From positions 1 through 32,197 of the forward strand of contig CANSSP010000028.1 in NCBI GenBank assembly GCA_947649645.1: a stretch of DNA of 32,197 nucleotides. Direction: 5' to 3'. The notes under the pieces are model-generated. The model was not told where the DNA came from, searched no databases, and saw only the letters and a list, made by a program, of their open reading frames with translations. Shown in pieces: positions 23,094 to 31,648 of the stretch (position 1 is its first letter; the number at the start of each line of letters is the position of its first letter). The DNA is from an uncultured Roseburia sp. Lineage in GTDB: Bacteria > Bacillota > Clostridia > Lachnospirales > Lachnospiraceae. Both the position numbers and the translations under genes were made by a program.

Positions 23094-24428
23094 TCACAAT
23101 GTCTGCATCCAGTTCTTTTTTCTGAAAATAACCAGTGAAATTATCAGGCGTATGCACTCTTCCATAGATAAAATAAAATAGACTGCCGCTACTGGCAAAT
23201 GGAAAACAAAAGCGGCTGTCAATCCGGCCGGCACACCAAATATCCACGTACCAGTTATGTCAGTCAGCATTACAAAAGCTGTTTTTCCTCCACTCCTTAA
23301 AATCCCGCCCAAAATCATATTCTGCACTTTTACAGGTGCGATCAGAGCATATGCTGCAAGCACATACCTTGTCGTCTGCCTTATGTCATCATCCACATGA
23401 AAAATCATTACATAGTATCTGTTAAATACTACTACCAGTACTGATAACAGAATGGAACAGGCAAGTCCTGTATACATCAGCCTTTCAGAATCCCGAAAAG
23501 CGCTCCTGGTATCATCGGAACCCAGTCTTTTTCCTATCATCACGCCGGCCGCCTGTGAAACGCCGCTTAATGCTCCCATAACCAATGCCTGCAAAGGATT
23601 CGTCAGTGTCATGGCGGCAAAGGCTTTCGTTCCCACATGCCCATATATGGACGCATATACATTTTCCCCAAGACTCCAGAAAAATTCACACGCAAGCAGC
23701 GGCATTAAAATGGCCAGATACTGCTTCATATGAACCTTATCCATTCTGATCTTATATGGGATGTTCCATGCCTTTTTCCGATGCAGACGGAAAAAGAATA
23801 CGACCGTAAGTACACAGCCTGATAACTGTGCTATCACAGATGCCCATGCAGCACCTTCCACCCCCATTACCGGAAAACCTGCTTTTCCGAATATCAGTAT
23901 ATAATTTAAGATGGTATTTGCCATACTGGCAAAAATACCTGCATATAACGGTACTTTTGCCGCTTCCACACATCTGAGATATGCAGAAAAAATGGATGTA
24001 ACTGCCACAGGCAGAAAACTGAGCGCATAGATTCTCAGATATTCCACTCCTCCCTGTATCACAGCCTTGTCATTCGTGTATAACCCCAGAATCTGATATG
24101 GCATCATCATACTTAAAAAAGTGAAAACCGCCACCAATAGCAAGGCCACCGCCAGATTTGTATAAAAACTTCTTCCTGCCTCCTCGTCGTCTCTCTTTCC
24201 TGTGTACTGCGCTATCATAATGCCTGCCACAGATGCAACCGCTGCAATCACCACAGAATAAACAGATGCAAACTTTCCTCCCAGACCAATCGCTGCGATA
24301 CGGATACTGCCAAGCTGCCCTGCCATAATCTGGTCTGCTACGGAAAAGGATGACTGCGTCAGGCACTGTAATGTTACGGGTACCGCAATTTGAAACAGTT
24401 CCTTTTGAAACGCTTTCTTCCCCTCCAT
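23094..24428 (-). CDS. MATE family efflux transporter
   Basis: 444 aa from ATG 24428, which overlaps the upstream stop in TAATG; an ATG at 24452 within the upstream gene is the alternative. About twelve hydrophobic segments in two halves: FQKELFQIAVPVTLQCLTQSSFSVADQIMAGQLGSIRIAAIGLGGK opens the first half, and MKQYLAILMPLLACEFFWSLGENVYASIYGHVG the second. The AAIGLG loop is the family signature. Related to NorM/DinF-type drug exporters; the substrate is unknown. It is translated from the same message as the acetyltransferase gene, which makes a drug-handling role for the pair plausible but unproved. Confidence 0.92.
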   Translation of the reverse strand: MEGKKAFQKELFQIAVPVTLQCLTQSSFSVADQIMAGQLGSIRIAAIGLGGKFASVYSVVIAAVASVAGIMIAQYTGKRDDEEAGRSFYTNLAVALLLVAVFTFLSMMMPYQILGLYTNDKAVIQGGVEYLRIYALSFLPVAVTSIFSAYLRCVEAAKVPLYAGIFASMANTILNYILIFGKAGFPVMGVEGAAWASVIAQLSGCVLTVVFFFRLHRKKAWNIPYKIRMDKVHMKQYLAILMPLLACEFFWSLGENVYASIYGHVGTKAFAAMTLTNPLQALVMGALSGVSQAAGVMIGKRLGSDDTRSAFRDSERLMYTGLACSILLSVLVVVFNRYYVMIFHVDDDIRQTTRYVLAAYALIAPVKVQNMILGGILRSGGKTAFVMLTDITGTWIFGVPAGLTAAFVFHLPVAAVYFILSMEECIRLIISLVIFRKKNWMQTL

Positions 24429-25219
24429 TATTTTCTGTTTTCTCCTATCCATTCCACAGCAAAATCTACCAGTGCCCTTTGGCGCATCATGGAAAGAATA
24501 CCATTTCCTAAAGATACATGGCGCACCTTCCCTGTCTGCTCAAATGCCTCTCCAATTGCCGGAAAATCTTCTCCGTCTACCGCTAATGTCTCATAGGATT
24601 TCCATATCCGCCTTCCGTCAGACTGTATGGCACTGCTTTCCACGACCGTATGTCTGCCTGGATATTCAGCCCTTACATCTGCCAGATGAAGGGAGGTATT
24701 TTTGTCATAACCAACTCCGATGAGTAAAACATATCCATCCAGTTCATACAGTCTGCCAACGGGTGAGCTGTCACCAAAAATATCAGACAGATCATGATTT
24801 TCTGTCAGATACTGTGCATAACGTCCCCACGCTGCTACTGACCTTGCAGGGTGATCGCTTCTGAGTGTCCCAGGCCACTGCCGGAACATTTCCGATACGG
24901 CCCCCATTGTATTTGTCGGTGTAATCCGTTTGTCATAAGCAGGTATGTATTCACGTATAACAGACCACCATTCCTCCGGTTCCTGCCAGTAAACGCCCGT
25001 CGCCGGATCCAGATTCTTCCACGACTGTGTCGGCATCATAATCGTACCTTCATGGCCTACACTCTCAAGCAGCGCTTCAATAACTGACTGTGCGCCACCA
25101 CACACATAACCCAGACTGCTCAGCGATGTGTGCACCATAACAGCCTGTCCCTTTCGGACACCAATATCCTTCAAAGCAGTTTTCATATCATCCGGCGTTA
25201 CCAGTTTCCTTTTTTCCAT
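24428..25219 (-). CDS. AAC(3)-family N-acetyltransferase
   Basis: 263 aa from ATG 25219 (GGAGG nine bases ahead). VMVHTSLSSLGYVCGGAQSVIEALLE, GTIMMPTQSW, NTMGAVSEMFRQWPGTLRSDHPARSVAAWG and SPVGRLYELDGYVLLIGVGYDKNTSLHLAD are the motifs of the aminoglycoside 3-N-acetyltransferase fold, with the Asp-His pair of the DHPARSVAA segment and the His of TSLHLAD in the usual positions. The family includes true aminoglycoside-resistance enzymes and YokD/FrbF-like enzymes on other substrates, so resistance is possible, not shown. It precedes and is coupled to a MATE exporter and follows a LacI regulator; an operator-like site lies upstream. Confidence 0.88.
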   Translation of the reverse strand: MEKRKLVTPDDMKTALKDIGVRKGQAVMVHTSLSSLGYVCGGAQSVIEALLESVGHEGTIMMPTQSWKNLDPATGVYWQEPEEWWSVIREYIPAYDKRITPTNTMGAVSEMFRQWPGTLRSDHPARSVAAWGRYAQYLTENHDLSDIFGDSSPVGRLYELDGYVLLIGVGYDKNTSLHLADVRAEYPGRHTVVESSAIQSDGRRIWKSYETLAVDGEDFPAIGEAFEQTGKVRHVSLGNGILSMMRQRALVDFAVEWIGENRK

Positions 25220-25295
25220 TTTATGATTCCTCCAGTCCACCTCACAGAAGTTGTAATCTGAAATAATAATAAAATGAACCGTGACAAATAGCAAA

Positions 25296-25311
25296 GGTTA
25301 AACGCATAACC
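25296..25311. promoter_or_regulatory. LacI-type operator-like site upstream of the acetyltransferase
   Basis: GGTTA, six bases with a central CG, TAACC: the 16-bp form typical of LacI-family operators. It lies between the LacI stop codon (25329) and the acetyltransferase ATG. The 8-mer GTTATGCG (minus strand) occurs again upstream of the LacI gene itself. Confidence 0.5.
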
Positions 25312-25328
25312 CTTAACAAAATTCCATC

Positions 25329-26348
25329 TCATTCTTTGTGCATCTTTACATCACGCACACTGTCACGCTCTACAAGGGTTACAGGCAGAACCAGATTTTT
25401 ATCCCTGCAGTCTCCATTCCTCAACCGGTTTAACAGATCAACTGCCAAAGCAGCCCTTTGCCTGCTATCCTGTTTTATTGTGGTCAGCGCCGGTACAGAC
25501 CTTTCACATTCCCTGACATTGTCAAACCCGACTACCGACATATCCTCCGGAACGGATATCCCCATACTTTTCAGGAATTGAATAAAATCCATTGCATAAT
25601 AATCCGACACTGCAAAAACTGCCGAATATTTTTTTATTTCCCCGAAATGCTCCTTGTAAAAAGCAGTGCGCGCTTCCTGCTCCATGGGAATAATCATAAG
25701 TTGTGCATCTGGAATCTCGCTTTTTAATCCCATAAACCTTTCCATATCCATACAGATATGATTATCCGATATACAAAGCACAGCCCTGTGCCCCATTTTT
25801 TTCAGATAACATCCGGCCTGTACCCCGCCGTCAAAGTGACTGACCTGGATATTTACATGATTTCCCAAACTTTCCATGTATCCATCATAGACCACAAACG
25901 GGATATGCATCTGTTCCCTCAGTTTTTTATAATCCTGTTCACAATAGCCGCTCAGTACCATTCCCTCCATATTCCACATCGAAGCAAATCTGGGAATCTC
26001 ACTCCATTTGTCAGTAACTTTAAGCATAAGGAATTTTCCTGCCAGCTCTATCTCTTTTGCCAGCGCGTTCACCGATGCGGAAATAAACGGATCCTCTAAT
26101 GTATGTCCCTCATATTTTTTATGGTCATTGATAACCACACCGATAATTTTAGAATCATTTTGCGCCAGAAGTATCCCTGCCATGCCCGGAATGTATTGTC
26201 TCTCTTCCAGAAGCTTTTGCACTCGTTTCACCATTTCGTCTGATATTTTCTTTGTCTTCCCATGAATAACATTCGACACGGTAGCTGTGCTCACTCCCAG
26301 TTCGTCAGCAATATCGACAATCCTGACTCTTCTGCCCTCCATATACAT
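25329..26348 (-). CDS. LacI family transcriptional regulator
   Basis: 339 aa from ATG 26348 (AGAGG site), or 337 aa from the ATG two codons later. Residues ~9-55 are the LacI helix-turn-helix and hinge (VRIVDIADELGVSTATVSNVIHGKTKKISDEMVKRVQKLLEERQYIPG), followed by a periplasmic-binding-protein-like effector domain (KIIGVVINDH..., AVFAVSDYYAMDFIQFLKSMGISVPEDMSVVGFDNV, LTTIKQDSRQRAALAVDLL). The effector is unknown; sugars are usual for the family, but the genes it faces are an acetyltransferase and a MATE exporter. Operator-like sites exist at its own promoter and at theirs, so it probably represses both. Confidence 0.93.
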   Translation of the reverse strand: MYMEGRRVRIVDIADELGVSTATVSNVIHGKTKKISDEMVKRVQKLLEERQYIPGMAGILLAQNDSKIIGVVINDHKKYEGHTLEDPFISASVNALAKEIELAGKFLMLKVTDKWSEIPRFASMWNMEGMVLSGYCEQDYKKLREQMHIPFVVYDGYMESLGNHVNIQVSHFDGGVQAGCYLKKMGHRAVLCISDNHICMDMERFMGLKSEIPDAQLMIIPMEQEARTAFYKEHFGEIKKYSAVFAVSDYYAMDFIQFLKSMGISVPEDMSVVGFDNVRECERSVPALTTIKQDSRQRAALAVDLLNRLRNGDCRDKNLVLPVTLVERDSVRDVKMHKE

Positions 26349-26358
26349 TCATCCTCTC

Positions 26359-26371
26359 TTTATCGCATAAC
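26359..26371. promoter_or_regulatory. Second LacI-type operator-like site, at the LacI promoter
   Basis: On the minus strand GTTATGCGATAAA; TTAT-GCG-ATAA is a small perfect palindrome and the first 8 bases are identical to those in the site at 25296-25311. It lies a dozen bases before the LacI start codon. Confidence 0.45.
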
Positions 26372-26522
26372 TTTCACTGTTTCTATCCGCCTCCGTCGTC
26401 TCCTGGGGCACAAAACGCCTAACGGGCGCGGAAGAACAGTGCCCGTCCTCCATGACCCGGGCCGGTTACAAGACCGGATTAAGGCATGGACCGGACCACA
26501 CATCCTTAAGCCATGAAAAAGA

Positions 26523-26555
26523 CAGCAGGCCACTGTCTCTGATATCAGCCTGCTG
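26523..26555 (-). terminator. Rho-independent terminator of the acidic orphan gene
   Basis: In minus-strand RNA CAGCAGGC and GCCUGCUG form an eight-base stem with a 17-base loop, followed by UCUUUUUC, just downstream of the stop at 26581. The 120 bases further left, up to the LacI promoter, hold a small CCGGT-TACAAG-ACCGG hairpin near 26462 and no gene. Confidence 0.7.
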
Positions 26556-26580
26556 AAAAAATTATAATCGCCATATCGGT

Positions 26581-27006
26581 TTAATCATTATAATAATTTA
26601 ACATATACTCATAAATATTTCTGGTCTGTTCTTCATCACCCCATGATAAAGGTTCGTCAGCATAGCTTAGCGTCCAGAATGGTTCCATATTCTGGATGTT
26701 CCCAGGCAGACTTTCCCACAAGCTATACATCCGGCCTGCAAATTCTCTTACATCCGCACAATCTTCATAAACCTCTTTTAACTTACGCATTAAAATTCTG
26801 CCAAACCGTTCACAGTCAAGACTATTGCAGTCAAAATGTGTTCTCACATAAATGACGGCCTCTCTGACATCTGTTTCCCATTCCAGCCAGAGCAAATCAT
26901 CGTTTTCAGGGTCATCGAGAAATAATTTATCAAGCCGTCTGTTATAGTCGTTTTCCGTTACCAGGTCCTCACAAAGCAGAATTACATAAACCAGCAATTC
27001 TTCCAA
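26581..27006 (-). CDS. Small acidic protein, unknown function
   Basis: 141 aa from a TTG at 27006 with GGGGG five bases ahead; another TTG at 27027 in the same frame has no ribosome site. The protein is strongly acidic and rich in Trp, Tyr, Asp and Glu (FLDDPENDDLLWLEWETDVREA and SLPGNIQNMEPFWTLSYADEPLSWGDEEQTRNIYEYMLNYY). No domain is recognised. The composition recalls immunity proteins of contact-toxin systems, but no toxin gene is near, so that is only a suggestion. It is a single gene with its own terminator. Confidence 0.55.
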   Translation of the reverse strand: MEELLVYVILLCEDLVTENDYNRRLDKLFLDDPENDDLLWLEWETDVREAVIYVRTHFDCNSLDCERFGRILMRKLKEVYEDCADVREFAGRMYSLWESLPGNIQNMEPFWTLSYADEPLSWGDEEQTRNIYEYMLNYYND

Positions 27007-27136
27007 GATATCCCCCTGCCCGCTCAATTCGATCGTAAATTATCCGTTTAAAAATTAAGTATATCACATTGTCGCTCAGCAAGCCACCCCTGCCGGCTCT
27101 GCCATTGCCATCCTGAAATGGATGACTCGTTAATCG

Positions 27137-29524
27137 TCACAGCCGTTCTGGCTTCATATTATTTTGATATTTTAACGCTGCTTCTGTAATAATACCGCTG
27201 CACAAAATAACAATGATGCAGTAAAAAATAGCGATACCAGACGGAAACTGATAATTCAGATAACGCATCAGGCTGCTTTTCAGATAAATACAGACAGCAT
27301 ATCCGATACCGCCGCCAATGGCAAGTGATAAGACAAGTCCGACGGATACTACAATGAGACCTTCGTAATGTATCATGGAAGAAAGCTGCTTTTCTGACAT
27401 TCCCACAGAGCGCATAAGTGCAAACTCTTTACGCCTTGTTATAATACCTGTCAATATCGTATTCAACAAATTCATCACTGAAAAACATCCTATGAATATG
27501 ATTGCAGCTGCAAGTGCAAATTCTGTTCCCTGCAGAAAATTTTCGTTTTGGGCTATGGCAGACGAAAGAGTGACAACATCAAAGCGCGGATTTTCTGCTA
27601 AAATCTGTTCTATTTCTTTTTCCGCCTGTTGTTCAAAACCATCTCCGACACGGATTACATACTGATACGTCAAGTTACTGTCTGCAATCTTTTTCATAGA
27701 ATCAACTGACAGCAATAACATATCAATCTTATCCCCATTGTTTCCTATCTTATTTTCGTCAAGAATTGCCGCTATCTCAAATTGCATAACCGCACTACGG
27801 CTTCCGTCAAAAATTTTCAATGTGACAGATTCACCGACCTCTGGCAGTATACTGAAAATTTCCTCAAAATCATCCGGCCTGCCAATAATAAGCTGATTTT
27901 GCGATACCAGATTCTCATAATCGGGGATTCTCCCGTCTGAAATACAGCTCTGTATCAGTTCCATATCATCCCGTACAAATCCCACTATTTCTGCATCCGA
28001 CTCCATTGCCTCTAAATCGGCAGATACAGGGAGATGCCAGTCATCTGCAATTTCTTTTACGCCAGAAACACTGGCTAACACATTATATATTTCATCCGTA
28101 AACGGGCTTTCCGTCTGAACCTTCTCCAAAGCATTTTCACGCAACTCCTGATTCGTAAATCCTATCACAAACTGCCCTCTTGCAAAACCAGATAAAGACA
28201 TCTCCCTCGCATCTATGGATGTAAGCACAGACGATGCCCCCAATAGCAGTACTCCTGTCAGAATAAGGGAACATATCGTGAGCATATTCTTTTCCTTATA
28301 ACGCAAAATCTGGATTTTTGCCAAAGAATACGTGGATAACCGGCGTTTTTTTGTATGTTTGTGTAAATTCTTATCTGCCTCATAACGAGAAGCTTCTATG
28401 GGCGAAATCGTTGATGCTATCTTTGCCGGCTTTTGGATCGACAAACACACTGTGATATAAGCCAGAACTACAACCAACGGACAAACCCACACCATATTAC
28501 TCATTCTGAAACCCTGCGGAACCAAAGCGTAAGATAACAGAGTGCCTGTTATCATTCCAGCCGGAATGGCAGATAATGTAAGCGAGAAACCTTCTTTAAA
28601 CACCAGACTTTTTATCTGTTTTGCTGTCATGCCAATCGTGCGTAACTGACCATATTTCTTAATGGAACTAATAGTCGAAATATAAAAAATACAATAAATC
28701 ACCAGTATACCTGCCATAATAATAATCGCAAGCCCCAAAACTGCCACCGCAATCATCAGAGCAGAAGGCTGCGTCAGTTTAACATAAGCTTTATTGACAG
28801 ATGGCGGCTGTTCTATCCCGGCATCTGCGGCTATTCGTGCCACTATATCTTCAATATCCCCATGTTCCGCCAGAACATCTTTCTTTATCCGAAACATGAC
28901 CGCTGGCGGAAAATTGTCCCATCCATCTATTGTCACAAAATATTCTTCCGAAACAATAGCGGCATACAAGGCTCTTCCTGTTCCGCCTGCCGCCGTTTTC
29001 AGATAACCAGATATGACAAAATCCACTTTTTTCTGTTCACCGGAAACAGGCAATGAAATAATATCTCCAATCCCGGCGTCTACTTTCTGACTAAGCAGAT
29101 ATTCTTCTTCAATTATGATTTCATTTTCTGCTTCTGGCATCTCCCCTTCAGAGACAGATAACCCATTTAAAGTGAGACTGTCTTTATCTGAGTAAGAAAG
29201 ATTCAGACGGTTCTCACCATCTTTTATACCTCCTATCGCAGCGGTCAGCCCTGACAATTCTATACGTGGGTCTGCTGATAGTTTACCATACTGTTCTTTT
29301 GTCATGCCAGAAATAAGAGCATGATACGAACCTGTTATATGATTGCCGCCATTCTGATTCACGTCAATAATCCCTGAAATCAACAGCAGCACCGTCGTCA
29401 TGAGAAATACAGACAATGCAATGGCAAGAACAGTAAGCCTCTTTTTTAATTTGTCATGCTTTAACTGTGCAGAAACAATTTTATCTATAACAGGGCCTGT
29501 ATCATTTTCAAATGGCAAAGTCAT
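27137..29524 (-). CDS. FtsX/MacB-type ABC transporter permease
   Basis: 795 aa with two FtsX-like domains. A first membrane helix (residues ~29-51, LTVLAIALSVFLMTTVLLLISG) is followed by a large extracellular region to ~255, then helices near 260-360 (SALMIAVAVLGLAIIIMAGILVIYCIFYI... and LTLSAIPAGMITGTLLSYALVP). The second half repeats the plan, with helix at ~405-430, another extracellular region, and a final FtsX block (ALAAAIIFIGCFSVMNLLNTILTGIITRRKEFALMRSVGMSEKQL). It ends with a proline-rich tail. Such proteins need a separate ATPase of the MacB/BceA type, which is missing here. Start ATG has GAGGTGG. Preceded by a two-component system in the order normal for peptide-antibiotic sensing and resistance modules. 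Confidence 0.9.
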   Translation of the reverse strand: MTLPFENDTGPVIDKIVSAQLKHDKLKKRLTVLAIALSVFLMTTVLLLISGIIDVNQNGGNHITGSYHALISGMTKEQYGKLSADPRIELSGLTAAIGGIKDGENRLNLSYSDKDSLTLNGLSVSEGEMPEAENEIIIEEEYLLSQKVDAGIGDIISLPVSGEQKKVDFVISGYLKTAAGGTGRALYAAIVSEEYFVTIDGWDNFPPAVMFRIKKDVLAEHGDIEDIVARIAADAGIEQPPSVNKAYVKLTQPSALMIAVAVLGLAIIIMAGILVIYCIFYISTISSIKKYGQLRTIGMTAKQIKSLVFKEGFSLTLSAIPAGMITGTLLSYALVPQGFRMSNMVWVCPLVVVLAYITVCLSIQKPAKIASTISPIEASRYEADKNLHKHTKKRRLSTYSLAKIQILRYKEKNMLTICSLILTGVLLLGASSVLTSIDAREMSLSGFARGQFVIGFTNQELRENALEKVQTESPFTDEIYNVLASVSGVKEIADDWHLPVSADLEAMESDAEIVGFVRDDMELIQSCISDGRIPDYENLVSQNQLIIGRPDDFEEIFSILPEVGESVTLKIFDGSRSAVMQFEIAAILDENKIGNNGDKIDMLLLSVDSMKKIADSNLTYQYVIRVGDGFEQQAEKEIEQILAENPRFDVVTLSSAIAQNENFLQGTEFALAAAIIFIGCFSVMNLLNTILTGIITRRKEFALMRSVGMSEKQLSSMIHYEGLIVVSVGLVLSLAIGGGIGYAVCIYLKSSLMRYLNYQFPSGIAIFYCIIVILCSGIITEAALKYQNNMKPERL

Positions 29525-29536
29525 TATTCCACCTCT

Positions 29537-29608
29537 TTATTCCTTAATTTTTCCATCTTCCATTTGTACAATGCGGCCGGGAATACCGCCTTTCTTTGTC
29601 TGACAGGC
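29537..29608 (-). pseudogene. Remnant of the ABC ATPase gene (last ~23 codons)
   Basis: Between the kinase and the permease, where such modules carry an ATPase gene, a short minus-strand frame reads ...QTKKGGIPGRIVQMEDGKIKE and stops at 29537. The end, RIVQMEDGKI, is the usual C-terminus of MacB/BceA-type ATPases, as in DRVIRLKDGKI. There is no Walker A, signature or start codon. A stop lies directly upstream at the boundary with the promoter. It overlaps nothing and ends 12 bases before the permease ATG. That this is a deletion scar is inference. Confidence 0.65.
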
Positions 29609-29610
29609 CT

Positions 29611-29647
29611 ATCATAACATTAAAATGTAACAGAAATGTCCTGAATG
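29611..29647 (-). promoter_or_regulatory. Response-regulator-type promoter upstream of the lost ATPase gene
   Basis: On the minus strand -10 TATGAT (29616-29611) has no -35 consensus. Six bases further upstream a block read on the plus strand as AAATGTAACAGAAATGTCC matches AAATGTTGCAGAATTGTCC upstream of the response-regulator gene, at identical distance from an identical -10 box. It should still drive the permease. Confidence 0.65.
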
Positions 29648-29688
29648 CCATGGAAATATTCTTTGAATTCTTTCAATTTCAGGACATT
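29635..29688. repeat. 11-bp perfect inverted repeat between kinase and promoter box
   Basis: AATGTCCTGAA (29635-29645) and TTCAGGACATT (29678-29688) flank 32 bases that contain the smaller palindrome TTGAATTCTTTCAA. One arm belongs to the conserved promoter box; the other touches the kinase stop codon. It could be a hairpin at the end of the kinase message or a second regulator half-site. Confidence 0.55.
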
Positions 29689-30720
29689 TCATTTTCTCGG
29701 CAGAAAGACGGAAAAAGCAGAGCCGTTTCCAACGTCGGAAGTAACCAAGATATAACCACCTTGCATGGTAATAATCTCACGGGAAAGGAAAAGACCAATA
29801 CCAATCCCGTCTACGTCATGCACCGCTTCCTCCCGATAGAAGCGCCTGAAAATCGCTGCCTGTTCTTTTTCGGGAATACCCCTGCCTGTATCCGCAATAA
29901 CAATCTTAATATACATTTCCCATTCCTGCACGTTCACACTGATACTGCCATAAGCAGGGGTATATTTCACCGCATTATCCAGAATATTATATAGTGCTTC
30001 TGCCGTCCAGCGACGATCGTGGGAAAAAGCCAGATGCTCCGGACAATCCACAAGCAAGATAATCTGCTTTTTCTCAAGCGGTGCAAGAACGCCGTTTAAC
30101 GCAGCGGTGAGCGTGTCTGCGAAAGGAACTATTTTCTTTTCCAGCGTAATAACGCCCGTTTCAAGCCGGGAAGTTTTTACCATTGCCTGAATAAGAAAAT
30201 CCAGTTTGTCAAGCTGACTTCCCGCAGCCTGCAAAAACTCCCTCTGCTTTTCTTCTGTCATCCTCCTTGCCAGCAGTGTATCGTTTATCATTTTGAGATT
30301 TGAAATGGGTGTTTTCGTCTGATGTGAAATGTCTGACAAAAGGGACTGTAACTCTGCCTTTTCTTTTTCTGCCTTATTACGGTTTATCTGCATGATATTG
30401 TAGAGCCGTTCCAGCCGGTGCGAAATGCGGGCAAAAGAAGTTTCGGCTTCCAAATCTGTAAACGACCTTTCGCTTCCGCTTATCATATCGTCAAGCGTCC
30501 TGCATAAGCTGTTTGTAAATTCAGAAAGCTTTTTTTGAAAGAACTTCAGGAAAAAAATTCCCCATGCAAAAAAAGTAATATTCAGAAGCAATCCATAAAG
30601 TGCAAGAGTCCCGCTGTCAGTAAAGATATAAAAAGTTAAAAGCAGGAAAGCTGAAGTAAAAGTGATTCCCATTATCTCTAACCGCAGAAATTCCCGGATT
30701 GATCTGTTTTGCAATTTCAT
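29689..30720 (-). CDS. Sensor histidine kinase (two-helix, intramembrane-sensing type)
   Basis: 343 aa. Two hydrophobic segments (~17-33 and ~38-60) are separated by only a few residues, so there is hardly any outside part, as in BceS-like kinases that take their signal from the transporter. A HAMP-like helical stretch follows, then the H-box LSDISHQTKTPISNLK with His133, N-box YNILDNAVKYTP, G1 IADTGRGIP, F-box FRRFYREE and G2 GIGIGLFLSREI. All catalytic motifs are intact. The start overlaps the response-regulator stop by four bases (ATGA). Partner of the response regulator upstream. Confidence 0.95.
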   Translation of the reverse strand: MKLQNRSIREFLRLEIMGITFTSAFLLLTFYIFTDSGTLALYGLLLNITFFAWGIFFLKFFQKKLSEFTNSLCRTLDDMISGSERSFTDLEAETSFARISHRLERLYNIMQINRNKAEKEKAELQSLLSDISHQTKTPISNLKMINDTLLARRMTEEKQREFLQAAGSQLDKLDFLIQAMVKTSRLETGVITLEKKIVPFADTLTAALNGVLAPLEKKQIILLVDCPEHLAFSHDRRWTAEALYNILDNAVKYTPAYGSISVNVQEWEMYIKIVIADTGRGIPEKEQAAIFRRFYREEAVHDVDGIGIGLFLSREIITMQGGYILVTSDVGNGSAFSVFLPRK

Positions 30721-31403
30721 TTCTGTTCACCGCCAATCCATTGATAACCCATGCCGTAAGCAGTTTTTATATACCTGTGTCCACTGACTTCGATTTTTTT
30801 ACGGATACGGCTGATTATAGTAGTCAGCGTATGCTCATTCACAAAGTCGCCGTCAATATCCCACAATCTTTCCAAAAGCTGCCTTTTCGTCAAAATCAGC
30901 CTGTCATTCCTGGTAAACAGGAATAAGGCGCGGTACTCCTTTGGCGTGAAATCTAAAGGATTGCCATCCAGTGTCGCACACTGTTCGGAAAAGTCAATTT
31001 TAAGAAAACCGTCATCATATAAGTCATGACGCGGCCGATGCTGTTCTATGGTTTCAAATACAGCGGCTATCTTCTTACAGAGCACCGCTACAGAAAAGGG
31101 CTTTGTTATATAGTCAGCTCCACCGGCCTCATACCCCTTTAACATATCGCTTTCCTTATCGTTTGCGGTTAAAAAAATAATGTAAGTTTCCGGATATCTT
31201 TCTTTCAGGATACTACAATAATCAAACCCGCTTCCATCAGGCAGTCTGACGTCCAGCAACGCAAGATGATAACTTTCCTTTAATAAGCGGACTGCCATAG
31301 AATACGAATATGCAGAAACAACCTCATAACCATCTGATACAAGATTATAAGCAAGGGTTTTATTTAACAACGTATCATCTTCAACAATAATGATTTTTTT
31401 CAT
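30717..31403 (-). CDS. OmpR-type response regulator
   Basis: 228 aa. Receiver with E8/D9/D10, phospho-acceptor Asp51 (LLDVRLPDG) and Lys101 (ITKPF); winged-helix output from about residue 130 (FTPKEYRALFLFTRNDRLILTKRQLLERLW ... NEHTLTTIISRIRKKI ... IKTAYGMGYQW). First gene of the module, with GGGGAGG ahead of its ATG. Its promoter block is repeated in front of the lost ATPase gene, so it probably activates both transcripts. Confidence 0.95.
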   Translation of the reverse strand: MKKIIIVEDDTLLNKTLAYNLVSDGYEVVSAYSYSMAVRLLKESYHLALLDVRLPDGSGFDYCSILKERYPETYIIFLTANDKESDMLKGYEAGGADYITKPFSVAVLCKKIAAVFETIEQHRPRHDLYDDGFLKIDFSEQCATLDGNPLDFTPKEYRALFLFTRNDRLILTKRQLLERLWDIDGDFVNEHTLTTIISRIRKKIEVSGHRYIKTAYGMGYQWIGGEQK

Positions 31404-31435
31404 GCATTCATATCCTCCCCATTGTTTTTTAATAT

Positions 31436-31475
31436 ATCATACTATCCAAATGTTGCAGAATTGTCCTCTGACATT
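31436..31475 (-). promoter_or_regulatory. Autoregulated promoter of the response-regulator gene
   Basis: On the minus strand -10 TATGAT (31441-31436). Upstream, read on plus, AAATGTTGCAGAATTGTCC (from 31448) contains direct half-sites about 11 bases apart and is followed by a further GACATT. The same block and -10 occur at 29611-29647. Confidence 0.6.
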
Positions 31476-31648
31476 CCAGATTGTGTGTATTTGTGTATTT
31501 ATTATATCCGTTTAAAAAGATGGTATCAATCACACAATTAAAAATACATTCCGGACCAGCGAAATAAAAAAACAAACGATAAGCATCGTGGAAATGTGCA
31601 TGGCAGGCTATGGAATCTCTTTTTATTTCTACGTTTTTGAAATCTTTA

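Noticed and set aside
26440..26520. CCGGT-rich stretch with direct TTAAG-CATG repeats, considered as a tRNA or mobile-element end
   Set aside because: No cloverleaf, no target-site duplication and no transposase; only a small hairpin can be supported.
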